In this document: positions 35,766 to 48,031 of the stretch, in pieces
Position numbering within the stretch: the first letter of the stretch is position 1
Layout of the letters: every line of letters begins with the position of its first letter
Assembly (NCBI RefSeq): GCF_004193775.1
Contig: NC_041006.1
Location: 27,030,163-27,094,162 of the forward strand
Direction: 5' to 3'
Source: Glycine soja
Lineage: Eukaryota > Streptophyta > Magnoliopsida > Fabales > Fabaceae
Length of the DNA: 64,000 bases
Notes under the pieces: model-generated
Told to the model about the DNA's origin: nothing
Databases searched by the model: none
Seen by the model: the letters and a program-made list of their open reading frames with translations, nothing else
Program-made: the position numbers and the translations under genes

Positions 35766-38194
35766 TGTGAATAAGATCTAACAGGGTATTATGGTTACTC
35801 ACTCTTATCATACGGAAAATACGCGTTTTTGTATTATTTCTGTCAACAAATTTTATTCAGGATTTTTTTTTATCACCCAGGACTCAAGGTTAGTTGTTAG
35901 TGTTTGTTAATTAAAAAATAAATAAAACTCATGATTTTTCCTTTCTTCTTCTTTTGATCCTTAAATTCTGAAAAAAAATAAACACATTTTTCAAAAGCTT
36001 TATAATTTTTTTCTCAAAAACTTGAGTTTTTTTTATACATTTAAACTTAAAATTCTATTTATGAAATTTGATTTGAGTGTAATTCTGATCAATTTAATGT
36101 TGATATATATATATAATTACATGTATATTTTACATAAAATAATTTTATTTAAGATATTAATGTAATAACTTATAAGTGATAAATTTTTCTCTGAGTATAA
36201 AGAATTATAAATAAAAGTTGAAAGGTGTTGTTGATTCATATGTTTTAAATTAAAAAAAAAAGTCTAAGACAGTTAGTTAACTAAAATGTGAGTTAATATA
36301 ATTTTTTTATATATCTTCGATTCATACAGATAAAAATAAATATTATGCTATAAAAATAAAATTCACATGTTTTAGTACTTAAATTAAAACTATTATGCAA
36401 TACAAATAAATATAACTAGTGTTTTAAAGTATAAAAATATTTAATATTTATCTTACAAAATAAATAAAGAGAAGAATTTGATCTTTATATATTGTTATTG
36501 TTAAAAAAAATTACATGGTTAATTAATAAAAATAATGATAAATATTATTTTCAAAATAATAATTATTAAAGTTGATAAATTCATCGTTAGTTTTATATAA
36601 TAAGTTGTGATTGTTATATAAATATTTCATACTTTTATTATATACACTATTTATTCATAGAAAAATGTTATTATAGATATATAGATTATTTCATAAAAAA
36701 TTTAAATATAATTTTAAAATAATTATTATAAAATTTAATGCATTTATTATATAATTGTGTAATTGTATAGGGAAAAAAAATTAGTATCACCAAAATAAAT
36801 TAGTATTCAAAAGTTTATCGAGCAAGAATATGCTTGGTAAAATTATCTTATAAGCTAGCAAAAAATTTATAAGTTAAAAAGCTAAAAGTTAGTAGAAAAC
36901 TTATAAACTAGTTGATTTAATTGAAAGTATTTAGTAAAACAAGTTAATAAGTTAATTAATAAATGTTAAATGACATAAAACTACATATATGTATTTTTAA
37001 TAATTTATTATCTTAAAAACTAGGATAATAATTTTTAAAATTTTGTATTATAAAAAATGGTAAAATTTAATTTTTATTTTTTTATGGAAAAGTGAAATTA
37101 AATTTATAAGAGTTATATTGTTTGAAATTTTTTTTAACATTTAAATCTTTTATTAATAAATTAATTTAAAATACAAAAGTGTTTTTTCTTTATAATTTTT
37201 GTTAAATATTCATTTTTTTTTATTTATACAAAAAGAACTTGGATGTGTACCTCCCTTACTTGCATGACTTCAAACATTATACAAATCATATCTTCTAACT
37301 ATGATTGATTGATTAGTAAAATTTAATATCTTTTCGTTAGAGTTTGATTGCTATACAGTGAAGTATGCGTAATTTTCAATTTTTTTAATTAACTTTGGTA
37401 ACCAAATATTTTAATTATAAACCAAAATAAACAATGCAATCATTCATTAAAATAAATATTTTTATATCAAACTAACTAATAAAAAAAAGTAGAAATTCAA
37501 GTTGCAAAATAATAATAAAAAATAAATATGTCATCTAGTGTTTAATTTCTATAAGAGGGTTTTAAATTAAATAAAATGATAAAATAAAATTTTTAATAAA
37601 ATAATAAAAATAAAATTAGTAACTTATATGCTAGTTTATTTTTTATAAGTTATTTAAAGTATTTTATTAAAAATAACGTTATGTAACAAATAAATTTATT
37701 TTAATAAAAGAAACTTATAAATCAGTGAAAATATCTTATAACTTTAAGGTTTAAAAAATACTTATAAATTAGTACTCCTATTACTAGTAATAAATTTCTT
37801 ATATTAATAAACTATACGAGCATAATAAATATTGGGTAGACCAATATAAAAGTTATTTATTACTGTGTTGAAAGTTGATTCTAGTTAATACAGTACTATT
37901 TTTAATTTTGTTATGTGTGAATTAAGTTATTGGAGGACGTTGCCTTTTCTGTGTGGTGGGGACCACGGGGTTATAATTGATGCGAGGTGATAGTAGTATA
38001 ATTGTTTGTAGGAGTAGGCGTGTGGTGAATGACGGTATTTGCATTTGCTCAAGTTGACTTGGATTGACACCATACGGATGAGGACGGAGGGAGAGAGAGT
38101 TGTTTTTGACATTAGTTCTCTCCTTTGTTACTAGGAGCCGCAAATTGAATTATCAAGAAAATTGTTTATTTTAACTATTTTAATTTTATTAAGA
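35766..38194. other. A/T-rich upstream region of the WRKY gene
   Basis: No gene is supported. Segments at about 36830-36980 and 37600-37760 share ACTTATAA / TTATAAGT-type sequences in opposite orientation and might be the ends of a decayed hAT-like non-autonomous element, but I could not fix its limits. The stretch 37925-38150 is less A/T-rich without a recognisable function. Confidence 0.3.
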
Positions 38195-38467
38195 TTTAAA
38201 TACTCATTTAGTTTTTATAACTTTTAATTTTTTTTTAGTTTCTATGGTTAATAAGTGAATTTTTTTAGTTCTTGAAATTTAAATTTTAATTCTTAAGGGA
38301 TTCTTATTGTTAAAATTCTTTAACTAACCAAATTAAAAAAAATTAACGGGAGATACCTTTTAAGAATTAAAATATAAACTTTAAGAACTAAGAAATTTAC
38401 TTATTAACTAAAAAAACTAAAAGAGATAAGTTTTGAAAATTATAAAAACTAAATGGGTAATTAAATC
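38195..38467. repeat. Fold-back MITE-like element 3
   Basis: The left end TTTAAATACTCATTTAG and the right end CTAAATGGGTAATTAAAT are complementary. The arms stay complementary for about 120 bp with mismatches and small indels (AATAAGTGAATTTTTTTAG versus CTAAGAAATTTACTTATT). Confidence 0.55.
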
Positions 38468-38563
38468 GTTTTGTTAATTTATTATGAGAGTTAACATAAA
38501 ATCTGGATGTCCCCTTGAACAACAAGATTATCTTATTTTCTAACTAAACTCACACCAACCATG

Positions 38564-39480
38564 TGTTTGGATGGGGGATTTAAAAATTTTTAGAAAATTT
38601 AAATACACAACATTTTGATTGTCTTGATTTAAATTCCTTTCATTTTGTAAATATTTTGTTTGGATAAGGCAATTTAAATTCTTATATTTTAATTTCCTTG
38701 TTTGGATAAAGTAATTTAATTTCAATAAAATTCAAATTTTCATTTTTAAATATGTATTTAAAAATTAAACTTTCAATATTGAATGACTTACCAGTTCCCG
38801 TTCCTCAACTTCCTCGAGGTATTCGTCGATTGTAACAGCCGATTCAACTTCATCGTCAAACGTGTTGTCCATTTCTACAAGCAAACTTCGACTTCTAATT
38901 TAGGAGTCTCACAATCTGTTTCTAAAATATAACGCAGAGACGGAAATTAATAAATAAAAAAATAAAGAAAACAAAATCATAAGCATGTGGTTAGGCTACA
39001 TGTTCCTTTCGCGAAAACCTAGCATTGAACCCTAGGAATAAGAAACCCTAGATTCCATGAAAAAAAAGCTAAATTGAGAACGAAGGGAGGGGGGGGGGGA
39101 TAAAGAGCGGAATAACCACTGTTTCACCAAGTTTTGTGAGTGAAACACGCTAGCGAAGTGAATGCTGGAATTGCTCGATCAAGTTGCTTTGAGAGAGTGG
39201 AACTTTGAGTATGTAGTAGAGCAAAGTGAGAGGGAGAGAGAGAGCTGGTGGTGTGCTGAGAAGGAGAGAGAGAGCGCGCGCTTCATACGAAGGAATTTTA
39301 ATTCCTTTTCTTTTGGTGAGAATTTAAAATTCTGTGATTTTAGTAGATTAAAATGCTTTATAAAAATGATATCATTTTAATTACTTTTAAAATATCCTAT
39401 TCAAACAGGTTACATTATAGGAAAACATTTTAATATCCTTGTTAAAATACTTTGTCTTCTTTAATTTCCCCATCCAAACA
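38564..39480. mobile_element. Non-autonomous TIR element with a captured gene fragment (917 bp)
   Basis: The terminal inverted repeat is TGTTTGGATGGGG at 38564 and CCCCATCCAAACA ending at 39480. GTTTGGATAA and related subterminal repeats recur near 38659 and 38699. The A/T-rich ends enclose a more balanced core (about 38775-39290) that looks like the first exon and leader of a host gene. No transposase is present, and a clear target duplication was not found, so the superfamily is not assigned. Confidence 0.55.
38792..38872 (-). pseudogene. Captured first coding exon resembling a UBR7-like gene
   Basis: On the minus strand an ATG at 38872 opens a 27-codon exon (MDNTFDDEVESAV, then TIDEYLEEVEEREL). 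It ends at a good splice donor, CTG/GTAAGT (intron from 38791). From memory, plant UBR7-type proteins (UBR-box/PHD putative E3 ligases) begin with an acidic segment of this pattern before the UBR box. The sequence to the right reads like a leader with pyrimidine patches in the gene's sense. No further exon follows inside the element, so it is a fragment. The identity is tentative; the exon structure is better supported. Confidence 0.45.
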
Positions 39481-39525
39481 AATAGTAAGAGTTTTGGATG
39501 GAGGAAAGGAAAACCCTACATTTAG

Positions 39526-39928
39526 CTAATAAGACATGGAAAACATTTTGGTATTTTTTGAGGTTGTCATATTATCTTTTATCATTTTACAATTTGTTTC
39601 AAAAACAACATCATGGAGGTTGAGATGCCAAATCCACACGAGAACTTGCTAGAGCGTGAAAGCTTATGCTTCATGCGATTGAGGTGATCTTGGGTAGTGT
39701 TCAGTCATGGCTTTGATGAAAGTCCCATTGTCATTGCACAAGAACATACTTAAACCAAACATGTTTTGATCCTTGAAAATAGTCACGTCCAAGTTGAATT
39801 TGATGAGACCTACTGAAGGTGGGGACCATGTCTAATGGGAAGAGGAAGGTTGAGGCTGGAGCAAAGATGTTGTTACTTGCTCGGGCAAAAAGCCAATATG
39901 AGTAAGATTGAAATGCCAAGGAGACAAC
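39526..39928 (-). pseudogene. RNase H domain remnant of a LINE-type retroelement
   Basis: On the minus strand the frame reads WSPPSVGLIKFNLDVTIFKD, then FLCNDNGTFIKAMTEHYP, RSPQSHEA, and after two stops WIWHLNLHDVVFETNCKM. This is the RNase H-like domain found at the C-terminus of plant LINE-derived ORFs: Asp in FNLD and Glu in HEA are kept, and the later Asp is Asn. It is cut at 39928 by the Tekay-type LTR that starts at 39929. Confidence 0.55.
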
Positions 39929-42017
39929 TGTAGCACCCTGATATATATATTATATATTATTAGTAATTATGTTTGATGTTTGATTATTTGTTGCGTTATT
40001 TTCATCCGTAATTATTTTTAAGGAAGTTAATTTAGTTAATAGAGGGGAGTGGATAGATAAGGATCTAACTTCTCAAAGAAGCCTCTTGAGAAAGCTTCTC
40101 AAAGAAGCCACGAGGAAGCTTATGGAGGAAGCCTCTTAATGAAGCTTCTAGAGAAAGCTACATGAAGCTACCTCGGTAAAAATGCTGCCCAGCCTTCGTT
40201 AACCGTTGGATCTCCTAGAAATTTGGTCTGCAATTTCAAAAGACAATTATCCATGACCTGACCGTTGGGATCTTTGAGAAGATGTCTGGAATGTGCTAGA
40301 AGCCTCTTAATGAAGCTTTTGGACGAAGCCTCTTAATGAAGCTTCTAGAGAAAACTACATGAAGCTGCCTCGGTAAAAACGCTGCCCAGCCTTCGTTAAC
40401 CGTTGGATCTTCTCGAAATTTGGTTTGCAACTTCACAAGACACTTGTCCATGATCTGACCGTTGGGAGCTTTAAGAATATGTCTGGAGTGTGCTAGAAGC
40501 TTTCGTTCCCGAGAGAATCTCTTATTTAAGCATTTCAGCCTTTGCTTTCGTGTAGCTTAGGAAAAACGTCATTTCTTCTTTTTTCTTTCTTCCAAAGACA
40601 TTTCTAAAGTCCCAAGAACTTTCTCCATCACCCATAGCCACCATTAGCCACCACAAACCATCGTTTTTCTCCATTGAAACCCCACATCGAGAGGAACTCT
40701 TCAATCGAAGCGGAATCTTCCAACTTGGCTTGCAGTTCCGGTAGAGAACGAAAACCCTAATCTGACCTTTCATTTTCTTTCGAGGTAACCATGGTTCTAC
40801 GCTTGTTTCTTGTTAGTTTCATCTTGTCTTTGCATCTTTTCTGACTTTGGAACCGCCATTGCATGTCTTATGCTTCCTTTGAAAAACCTTAGAGAAAGAG
40901 ACTTTGTAAACGTTATCTTTTCATGAAATCATGTTATTTTCGTAACCTACACTGAACCCCGGTCACATTGGCGTGGTCGGAATTTCCAAATGACCTTCCT
41001 TTGTAAAACCCGAAATGCTCTCAGCTCTTTCATATAGTGATGTGGGTGTTTGACCCAGAGCACTGTTACTAGCTTTGTTTTCTGAAATCCATACTAAGTC
41101 TCCTTCGTTTTGGCATGGTAGAGGCTTGTGTGGAATCGACGAGCAAGGACAAAAAGGAATCTTCAAGTGACGCGACGAGGAATCCGCGGGGTAGCTCACA
41201 ATAGGTAAGGGGAGTTTATTATAAAATTTACCGTTTTAACACCATAGGTAGGGTCAGGGAACCTAGCTATGAGGATATCTGCCTGTCCCTGTTGCATGCT
41301 GATTTTTCTTCAAAGAAAATTACGTTTTAACTAATGGGATGCGATATATATATGTATTGTGATGAATGATATTGTTTTAGTTGTTTGAAATGTGTTGTTT
41401 GAAGACCGTGCGTGTGGAAATGATATTGTTGTGTTTGTTTGAATTGTTGTTGATGTTTCTATTGAGGATTTTAATTGATATGTGATGATAATGATAATTA
41501 TGATGATATTGATTTGAGATGACGTTGTTAATAAAGACCATGTCAACATGAATTGTTATTATTGATGAATATGTGAATATGAAATGAGGTTGTTGTTGTT
41601 GTTGATAACGTCATTGAGATGAGATGATATTTATGTTGTGAATGACATGGAAATACGATTTGTTGATTGATGTTGGAAATGCATTGGCATGTGCATGTTG
41701 TGTATGTTTGTGGGGGGCACTGTGCACTGACCTTTCAGGGTCTTTGGCACTAGCTTTTGGCCACGTTCATACGTTGGATGTTGTGTATGATCGTGGGGGG
41801 CACTGTGCATTGACCTTCCAGGGTCTTTGGCACTAGCTTTTGGCCACGATCATACGTCATATGAAGTGTATGTCATGGGGGGTAGAGTGCACTGACCTTG
41901 TCGGATGGCCCAAACGTGGGTAACTAGCGTGGTTAGAGAATCTAAGCATTCCGGAGGGGATGCTTAGGCGCTTTAATTGGTCCATGGTCTTTGGCACTTA
42001 CTTTTGGCCGTGATCAT

Positions 42018-44946
42018 TGTAACGACCCGCCTCGTCGCTACGGTATCCACACTCTAATATTAGATAATTTTAATTTTTATAAAAAGAACTCCTTTAATTT
42101 TTGCTTATGAAAATAGAAGTGATTTTGTCACAACATAAATTCATCCAACAACATGCCATTACTTAAGTGAATATGCATAATTACATAGAAACAATAATTG
42201 GGTACATGTCATACACATAACGAAAATTAAATATGTTCATATATATAATTAAAATTCAAGGTTTACATCCTTAACTCAACAAAATAAAACTTAAAAACCA
42301 ACTACGGGGGAGTTGATTACAAAACACAACTCTCTCCAAAAATAACGCCAACGTCATTACGTCGGCTCAGCGGCTCCTCACCAGAATCTTACTCCCTACA
42401 CCCTGCCACTGTCATTCTGCTCTCACGAACAAGGTTCGTGATCATCACAGGTATCAACCACACGATACAAAATTGCAAGGGTGAGTTTATTATAAAAGAA
42501 CCAATACCAATTCCAAATAACCACGATTAGCAAGGAACATATGCAAACATGATAAGCATACACAACAATCATTATTCAACACTCATATCCAACAAATATT
42601 CATCATTCACATCCAACATTTACTCATCATCCATCCATGGACCCAATCAAGACTGCACAAAATGATGCATGCACCTGACTCAACACTCAGATGCAATGTG
42701 GTACGTACCAACAACAACCAAATCTCAAGAAATAGCCTAAGCGTGTCCACACGACACTCTCACTTAGGGAATTGTGCTGAGTTTGTCGAGACCACCCGGT
42801 TGTGCACGTAACAGCCCCCCTCCCATAGGTGATCAGCCTGGGAGCCCAAAGGTGTTCCCTACCAGGTGACAGCCCCCTAGTACAAAGTACACTTGGCCAC
42901 AGTTACTCTATTTCCTGTGTCGTATGAGCTATGATCACGGCCAAAAGTAAGTGCCAAAGACCATGGACCAATTAAAGCGCCTAAGCATCCCCTCAGGAAT
43001 GTTTAGATTCTCTAACCACGCTAGTTACCCACGTCTGGGCCATCCGACAAGGTCAATGCACTCTACCCCCTATGACATACACTTCATACGACGTATGATC
43101 GTGGCCAAAAGCTAGTGCCAAAGACCCTGGAAGGTCAGTGCACAGTGCCCCCCACGATCATACACAACATCCAACGTATGAACGTGGCCAAAAGCTAGTA
43201 CCAAAGACCCTGAAAGGTCAGTGCACAGTGCCCCCCACGAACATACACAACATGCACATGCCAATGCATTTCCAACATCAATCAACAAATCATATTTCCA
43301 TGTCATTCACAACATAAATATCATCTCATCTCAATGACGTTATCAATAACAACAACAACCTCATTTCATATTCACATATTCATCAATAATAACAATTCAT
43401 GTTACATGGTCTTTACTAACAACATCATCTCAAATCAATATCATCATAATTATCATTATCATCACATATCAATTAAAATCCTCAATAGCAACATCAACAA
43501 CAATTCAAACAAACACAACAATATCATTTCCACACGCACGGTCTTCAAACAACCAAAACAATATCATTCATCACAATACATATATATATCGCATCCCATT
43601 AGTTAAAACGTAATTTTCTTTGAACAAAAATCAGCATGCAACAGGGACAGGCAGATATCCTCATAGCTAGGTTCCCTGACCCTAACTATGGTGTTAAAAT
43701 AGTAAATTTTATAATAAACTCCCCTTACCTATCGTGTGCTACCCCGCGGATTCCTCGTCGCGTCACTTGAAGATTCCTTTTTGTCCTTGCTCGTCGATTC
43801 CACACAAGCCTCTACCATGCCAAAACGAAGGAGACTTAGTATGGATTTCAGAAAACAAAGCTAGTAACAATGCTTTGGGTCAAACACCCACATCACTACA
43901 TGAAAGAGCTGAGAGCATTTCAGGTTTTACAAAGGAACGTCATTTGGAAATTCCGACCACGCCAATGTGACCGGGGTTCAGTGTAGGTTACGAAAATAAC
44001 ATGCATTTCATGAAAGGATAACGTTTACAAAGTCTCTTTCTCTAAGGTTTTTCAAAGGAAGCATAAGACATGCAATGGCGGTTCCAAAGTCAGAAAAGAT
44101 GCAAAGACAATATGAAAATAACAAGAAACAAGCATAGAACCATCGTTACCTCGAAAGAAAACGAAAGGTCAGATTAGGGTTTTCGTTCTCTACCGGAACC
44201 GCAAGCCAAGTTGGAAGATTCCGCTTCGGTTAAAGGGTTCCTCTCGGTGTGGGTTTTCAATGGAGAAAAATGATGGTTTGTGGTGGCTAATGGTGGCTGT
44301 GGGTGATGGGGAAAGTTCTTGTAACTTTAGAAATGACTTTGGAAGAAAGAAAGAAGAAGAAATGACGTTTTTCCTAAGCTACACGAAAGCAAAGGCTGAA
44401 ATGCTTAAATAAGAGATGCTCTCGGGAAGGGAAGCTTCTAGCACACTCCAGACATCTTCTCAAAGATCCCAACGGTCAGATCATGGAAAATTGTCTTGTG
44501 AAGTTGCAAACCAAATTTCGAGAAGATCCAACGGTTAACGAAGGCTGGGCATCGTTTTTACCGAGGCAGCTTCATGTAGTTTTCTCTAGAAGCTTCATTA
44601 AGAGGCTTCTAGCACACTCCATATATCTTCTCAAAGATCCCAACGGTCAGATCATGGACAAGTGTCTTGTAAAGTTGCAAACCCAATTTCGAGAAGATCC
44701 AACGGTTAACGAAGGCTGGACAGCGTTTTTACCAAGGCAGCTTCATGTAGTTTTCTCTAGAAGCTTCATTAAGAGGCTTCCTCCAGAAGCTTCCTCGTGG
44801 CTTCTTTGCGAAGCTTTCTCAAGTGGATTCTTTGAGAAGTTAGATCCTTATCTATCCACACCCTTCTATTAACTAAATTAACTTCCTTAAAAATAATTAC
44901 GGATGAAAATAACGCAACAAATAATCAAACATCAAACATAATTACG

Positions 44947-44995
<49 letters not shown>

Positions 44996-45004
44996 GGTGT
45001 TACA
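42018..45004 (-). mobile_element. Inverted solo LTR of the same Tekay/Del family
   Basis: Read on the minus strand it starts TGTAACACCCTGATATAT at 45004 and ends GGCGGGTCGTTACA at 42018, a complete 2,987-bp LTR. The 5-bp duplication ATCAT (42013-42017 and 45005-45009) shows an independent insertion into the resident LTR of its own family. It has a longer (AT)n run (about 44949-44992) than the host LTR. Confidence 0.88.
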
Positions 45005-45152
45005 ATCATAGCTCATACGACACAGGAAATAGAGTAACTGTGGCCAAGTGTACTTTGTACTAGGGGGCTGTCACCTGGTAGGGAACACCTTTGGGCTCCC
45101 AGGCTGATCACCTATGGGAGGGGGGCTGTTACGTGCACAACTGGGTGGTCTC

Positions 45153-46243
45153 TGTAGATGCAATTGGCTTTGATGTTTTGATGATGATCATGATGATGTG
45201 TTGCAATTGATGCAAATGGGCTTTTCAAGATTAAAATTCAAGACAATACTTCAAGATTACAAGGCACAACATCAAGATGATCACTAGAATATTAGGAAGG
45301 GAATTCCTAATTGAATTAGCAAAGGTTTGGCCAAGTGATTTAAAATAAAAAGTGTTTTTCAAAGGTTTTACTCTCTGGTAATCGATTACCAGAGGATGTA
45401 ATCGATTACCAGTGGCCAAATACGTTTTATAACAGCTATAAAAATTTGAATTCGAAATTTTAGACTGTGTAATCGATTACACAATTTTGGTAATCGATTA
45501 CCAGCAGTTAGTAAACGTTTTAATTCAAATTTTAAAAGCTGTAATCGATTACACAATTACTGTAATCGATTACCAGACAGGAATTTCAGAAAAATAATTT
45601 CAAGAGTCACAACTTTTCAAAGGCTTTACTCATGACCACCAATGGTCTATATATATGTGACTTAAACACGAAATTGCTCAGAGATTTTCAGTACAACAAA
45701 GTGTTTATCCTCTCAAAGAGCAAATTCATTTTATCCTCTTAAGAATTCCTTGGCCAATTCAATTGCAATTCATTAAGGAATTAATTGAGTGCTCAATCTG
45801 TAAAATCCATCTCTTTCTAGAGAGATTTGTTTCTCTTCTTCTTCTCATTCTCTAAGGGATTAAGAGACTGTGAGTCTCTTGTTGTAAAGGATCTCTAAAC
45901 ACAAAGGAAGGATTGTCCTTGTGTGTTTAGATCTTGTAAAAGGAATTTACAAGATAGTGGAACTCTCAAGCGGGTTGCTTGGGGACTGGACGTAGGCACA
46001 AGGGTGTGGCCGAACCAGTATAAAACTGAGTTTGCATTTTCTCTTCCCTTAATCTCCTTTATTTATTATTGCTTTATATTCATATTCAAGTTGCTTCGTT
46101 TGAATTAATATTTAAGAAGATTGTCATTAAGGGAATTCATAACTTGAGTAAAAAGTGAAATAGATTTTTAATTAGGGGAAACAGTTTGGAATATCTTAAT
46201 TCAACCCCCCCTTCTTAAGATATCTGAGGCCACTTGTCTAACA
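45153..46243 (+). repeat. 5' LTR of the SIRE-type element
   Basis: TGTAGATGCAA...CTAACA. It contains six GTAATCGATTAC palindromes (45378-45573) and a TATA-like TATATATAT (45648-45656). The conserved end AATTCAACCCCCCCTTC follows further on. Confidence 0.9.
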
Positions 46244-46245
46244 AG

Positions 46246-46257
46246 TGGTATCAGAGC
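46246..46257 (+). other. Primer-binding site of the SIRE-type element
   Basis: TGGTATCAGAGC, complementary to the 3' end of initiator-Met tRNA, two bases inside the 5' LTR. Confidence 0.85.
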
Positions 46258-46295
46258 TTCATTCTTGTACAAAGTTTAGAAGCTTCAAGAAAAAG

Positions 46296-48029
46296 ATGGC
46301 CTCAGCAAATTCCTTATTTCCAGAAGGGAATTCTATCAATAGACCTCCAATCTTTAATGGAGAGGGTTACCACTACTGGAAAACCCGAATGCAAATTTTT
46401 ATCGAGGCAATAGATCTAAATATCTGGGAAGCCATTGAAATAGGGCCTTATATACCCACCACAGTAGAAAGAGTTTCAATAGATGGTAGTTCATCAAGTG
46501 AAAGCATAACCATAGAAAAACCTAGAGATAGATGGTCTGAAGAGGATAGAAAACGAGTACAATACAACCTAAAAGCCAAAAACATAATAACATCTGCCCT
46601 AGGAATGGATGAATATTTCAGAGTTTCAAATTGCAAGAGTGCTAAGGAAATGTGGGACACTCTTCGATTAACACATGAAGGAACTACAGATGTTAAAAGA
46701 TCTAGGATAAATGCACTAACTCATGAGTATGAATTATTTAGAATGAATACAAATGAAAATATTCAGAGTATGCAAAAGAGATTTACACATATAGTAAATC
46801 ATCTAGCAGCCTTAGGCAAAGAATTTCAAAATGAAGATCTTATAAACAAGGTGCTAAGATGTTTAAGTAGAGAATGGCAACCCAAAGTAACGGCTATTTC
46901 TGAATCAAGAGATTTGTCTAACATGTCTCTTGCCACTTTATTTGGTAAGTTGCAGGAACACGAGATGGAACTATTGAGATTGCACCAAAATGAAGAAAAT
47001 GACAAGAAAAAGAAAGGAATTGCTCTTAAAGCATCATCCTCAATTCAAGAAGAAAGTGATCAGGATAATGATGCAGATGATGATGATGATCTAAGTTTCT
47101 TTGTAAAAAGGTTCAACAAATTTCTTAAAGTAAGAGGAAATCAGAGGCGACCAAATTTTAAATCAAAGAGAAGGACAGAAAATTCATCCTCTACTCTAAA
47201 ATGCTTTGAATGCAATCAACCTGGACATCTGAGGGTTGATTGTCCCATCTTCAAGAAAAAGATGGAAAAATCTGAAAAGAAAAATCATAGTGAGAAGAAA
47301 CTAAAGAAAGCATACATCACATGGGATGAAAATGATTTGGAATCCTCTGATGATTCTGAAAATGAAGAGATAAATCTTTGCCTTATGGCAAAAAGTTATG
47401 AAAGTGATGAAGAGGTAACATCTTCAAACAACTTATCTATTTCTTTTGATGAATTGCAAGATGCATTTGCTGATTTGCATAAAGAATCAATTAAACTTGC
47501 AAAATTAGTTTCATCATCAAAGAAAACAATTTCAAATTTAGAAAATGAAATTTCAAAATTAAACAAAGAATTAGATCTTCTTAGAAATGAGGTTTCAATC
47601 TCTAAAACAAATGAAAAAGTTAATATCTCCACTATTAATGACAAGAAAATAACAGATTCTTGTAGCTGTTGTGATAAATATGTAAAAGAAATTAAAGAGT
47701 TAAAAAATTCACTTGCAAAATTTTCATATAGTAGAAATAATTTAGATGTTATATTAAGTAAACAAAGATATGTGTCAAATAAAAATGGACTAGGGTATAA
47801 ATCTGAAAAACTACAAAAGGTTCATAAAAACTTTTCCACTTCCACACAAAAATGCAATTCTAATTCTATCACTTGTTTTTACTGTGGAAGAAGAGGACAT
47901 GGCATATCAACTTGCTACTTCAAGAAAAATTACAGTAATATTAAAATGATATGGGTCCCAAAAGGATCCTCAGTTTATACTAACATGCAAGGACCCAATA
48001 AAATTTGGGTACCTAAGTCAAAAACTTGA
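46296..48029 (+). CDS. gag: SIRE-type gag, 577 aa, two CCHC knuckles
   Basis: The ATG at 46296 ([11 protein letters not shown]) was chosen. The frame is open upstream only through the primer-binding site. The N-terminal copia gag domain shows [17 protein letters not shown] and [18 protein letters not shown]. An acidic stretch with DDDDD precedes knuckle 1 at residues 303-316 ([14 protein letters not shown]). A long Lys/Glu/Leu coiled-coil-prone segment follows. Knuckle 2 is at 527-540 ([14 protein letters not shown]). The tail has paired IWVPK motifs. The protein should package RNA in the virus-like particle. It ends with TGA at 48027-48029, overlapping the start of the pol frame. Confidence 0.88.
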   Translation: MASANSLFPEGNSINRPPIFNGEGYHYWKTRMQIFIEAIDLNIWEAIEIGPYIPTTVERVSIDGSSSSESITIEKPRDRWSEEDRKRVQYNLKAKNIITSALGMDEYFRVSNCKSAKEMWDTLRLTHEGTTDVKRSRINALTHEYELFRMNTNENIQSMQKRFTHIVNHLAALGKEFQNEDLINKVLRCLSREWQPKVTAISESRDLSNMSLATLFGKLQEHEMELLRLHQNEENDKKKKGIALKASSSIQEESDQDNDADDDDDLSFFVKRFNKFLKVRGNQRRPNFKSKRRTENSSSTLKCFECNQPGHLRVDCPIFKKKMEKSEKKNHSEKKLKKAYITWDENDLESSDDSENEEINLCLMAKSYESDEEVTSSNNLSISFDELQDAFADLHKESIKLAKLVSSSKKTISNLENEISKLNKELDLLRNEVSISKTNEKVNISTINDKKITDSCSCCDKYVKEIKELKNSLAKFSYSRNNLDVILSKQRYVSNKNGLGYKSEKLQKVHKNFSTSTQKCNSNSITCFYCGRRGHGISTCYFKKNYSNIKMIWVPKGSSVYTNMQGPNKIWVPKSKT

Positions 48030-48031
48030 TT

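Noticed and set aside
41642..41836. 64-residue Cys-rich frame in the Tekay LTR (also 43112-43306 on the minus strand)
   Set aside because: It is the translation of the 86-bp tandem repeat; both occurrences are the same LTR segment, and there is no evidence of coding constraint.
44483..44872. 129-residue frame in the inverted solo LTR
   Set aside because: It consists of two tandem subrepeats read through; the frame is not kept in the corresponding segments of the other LTRs.
48019..48028. Canonical -1 slippery heptamer at the gag/pol boundary
   Set aside because: The A run with its zero-frame codons does not fit X XXY YYZ; only a loose A5 slip is possible, so it is reported as an open question rather than a site.
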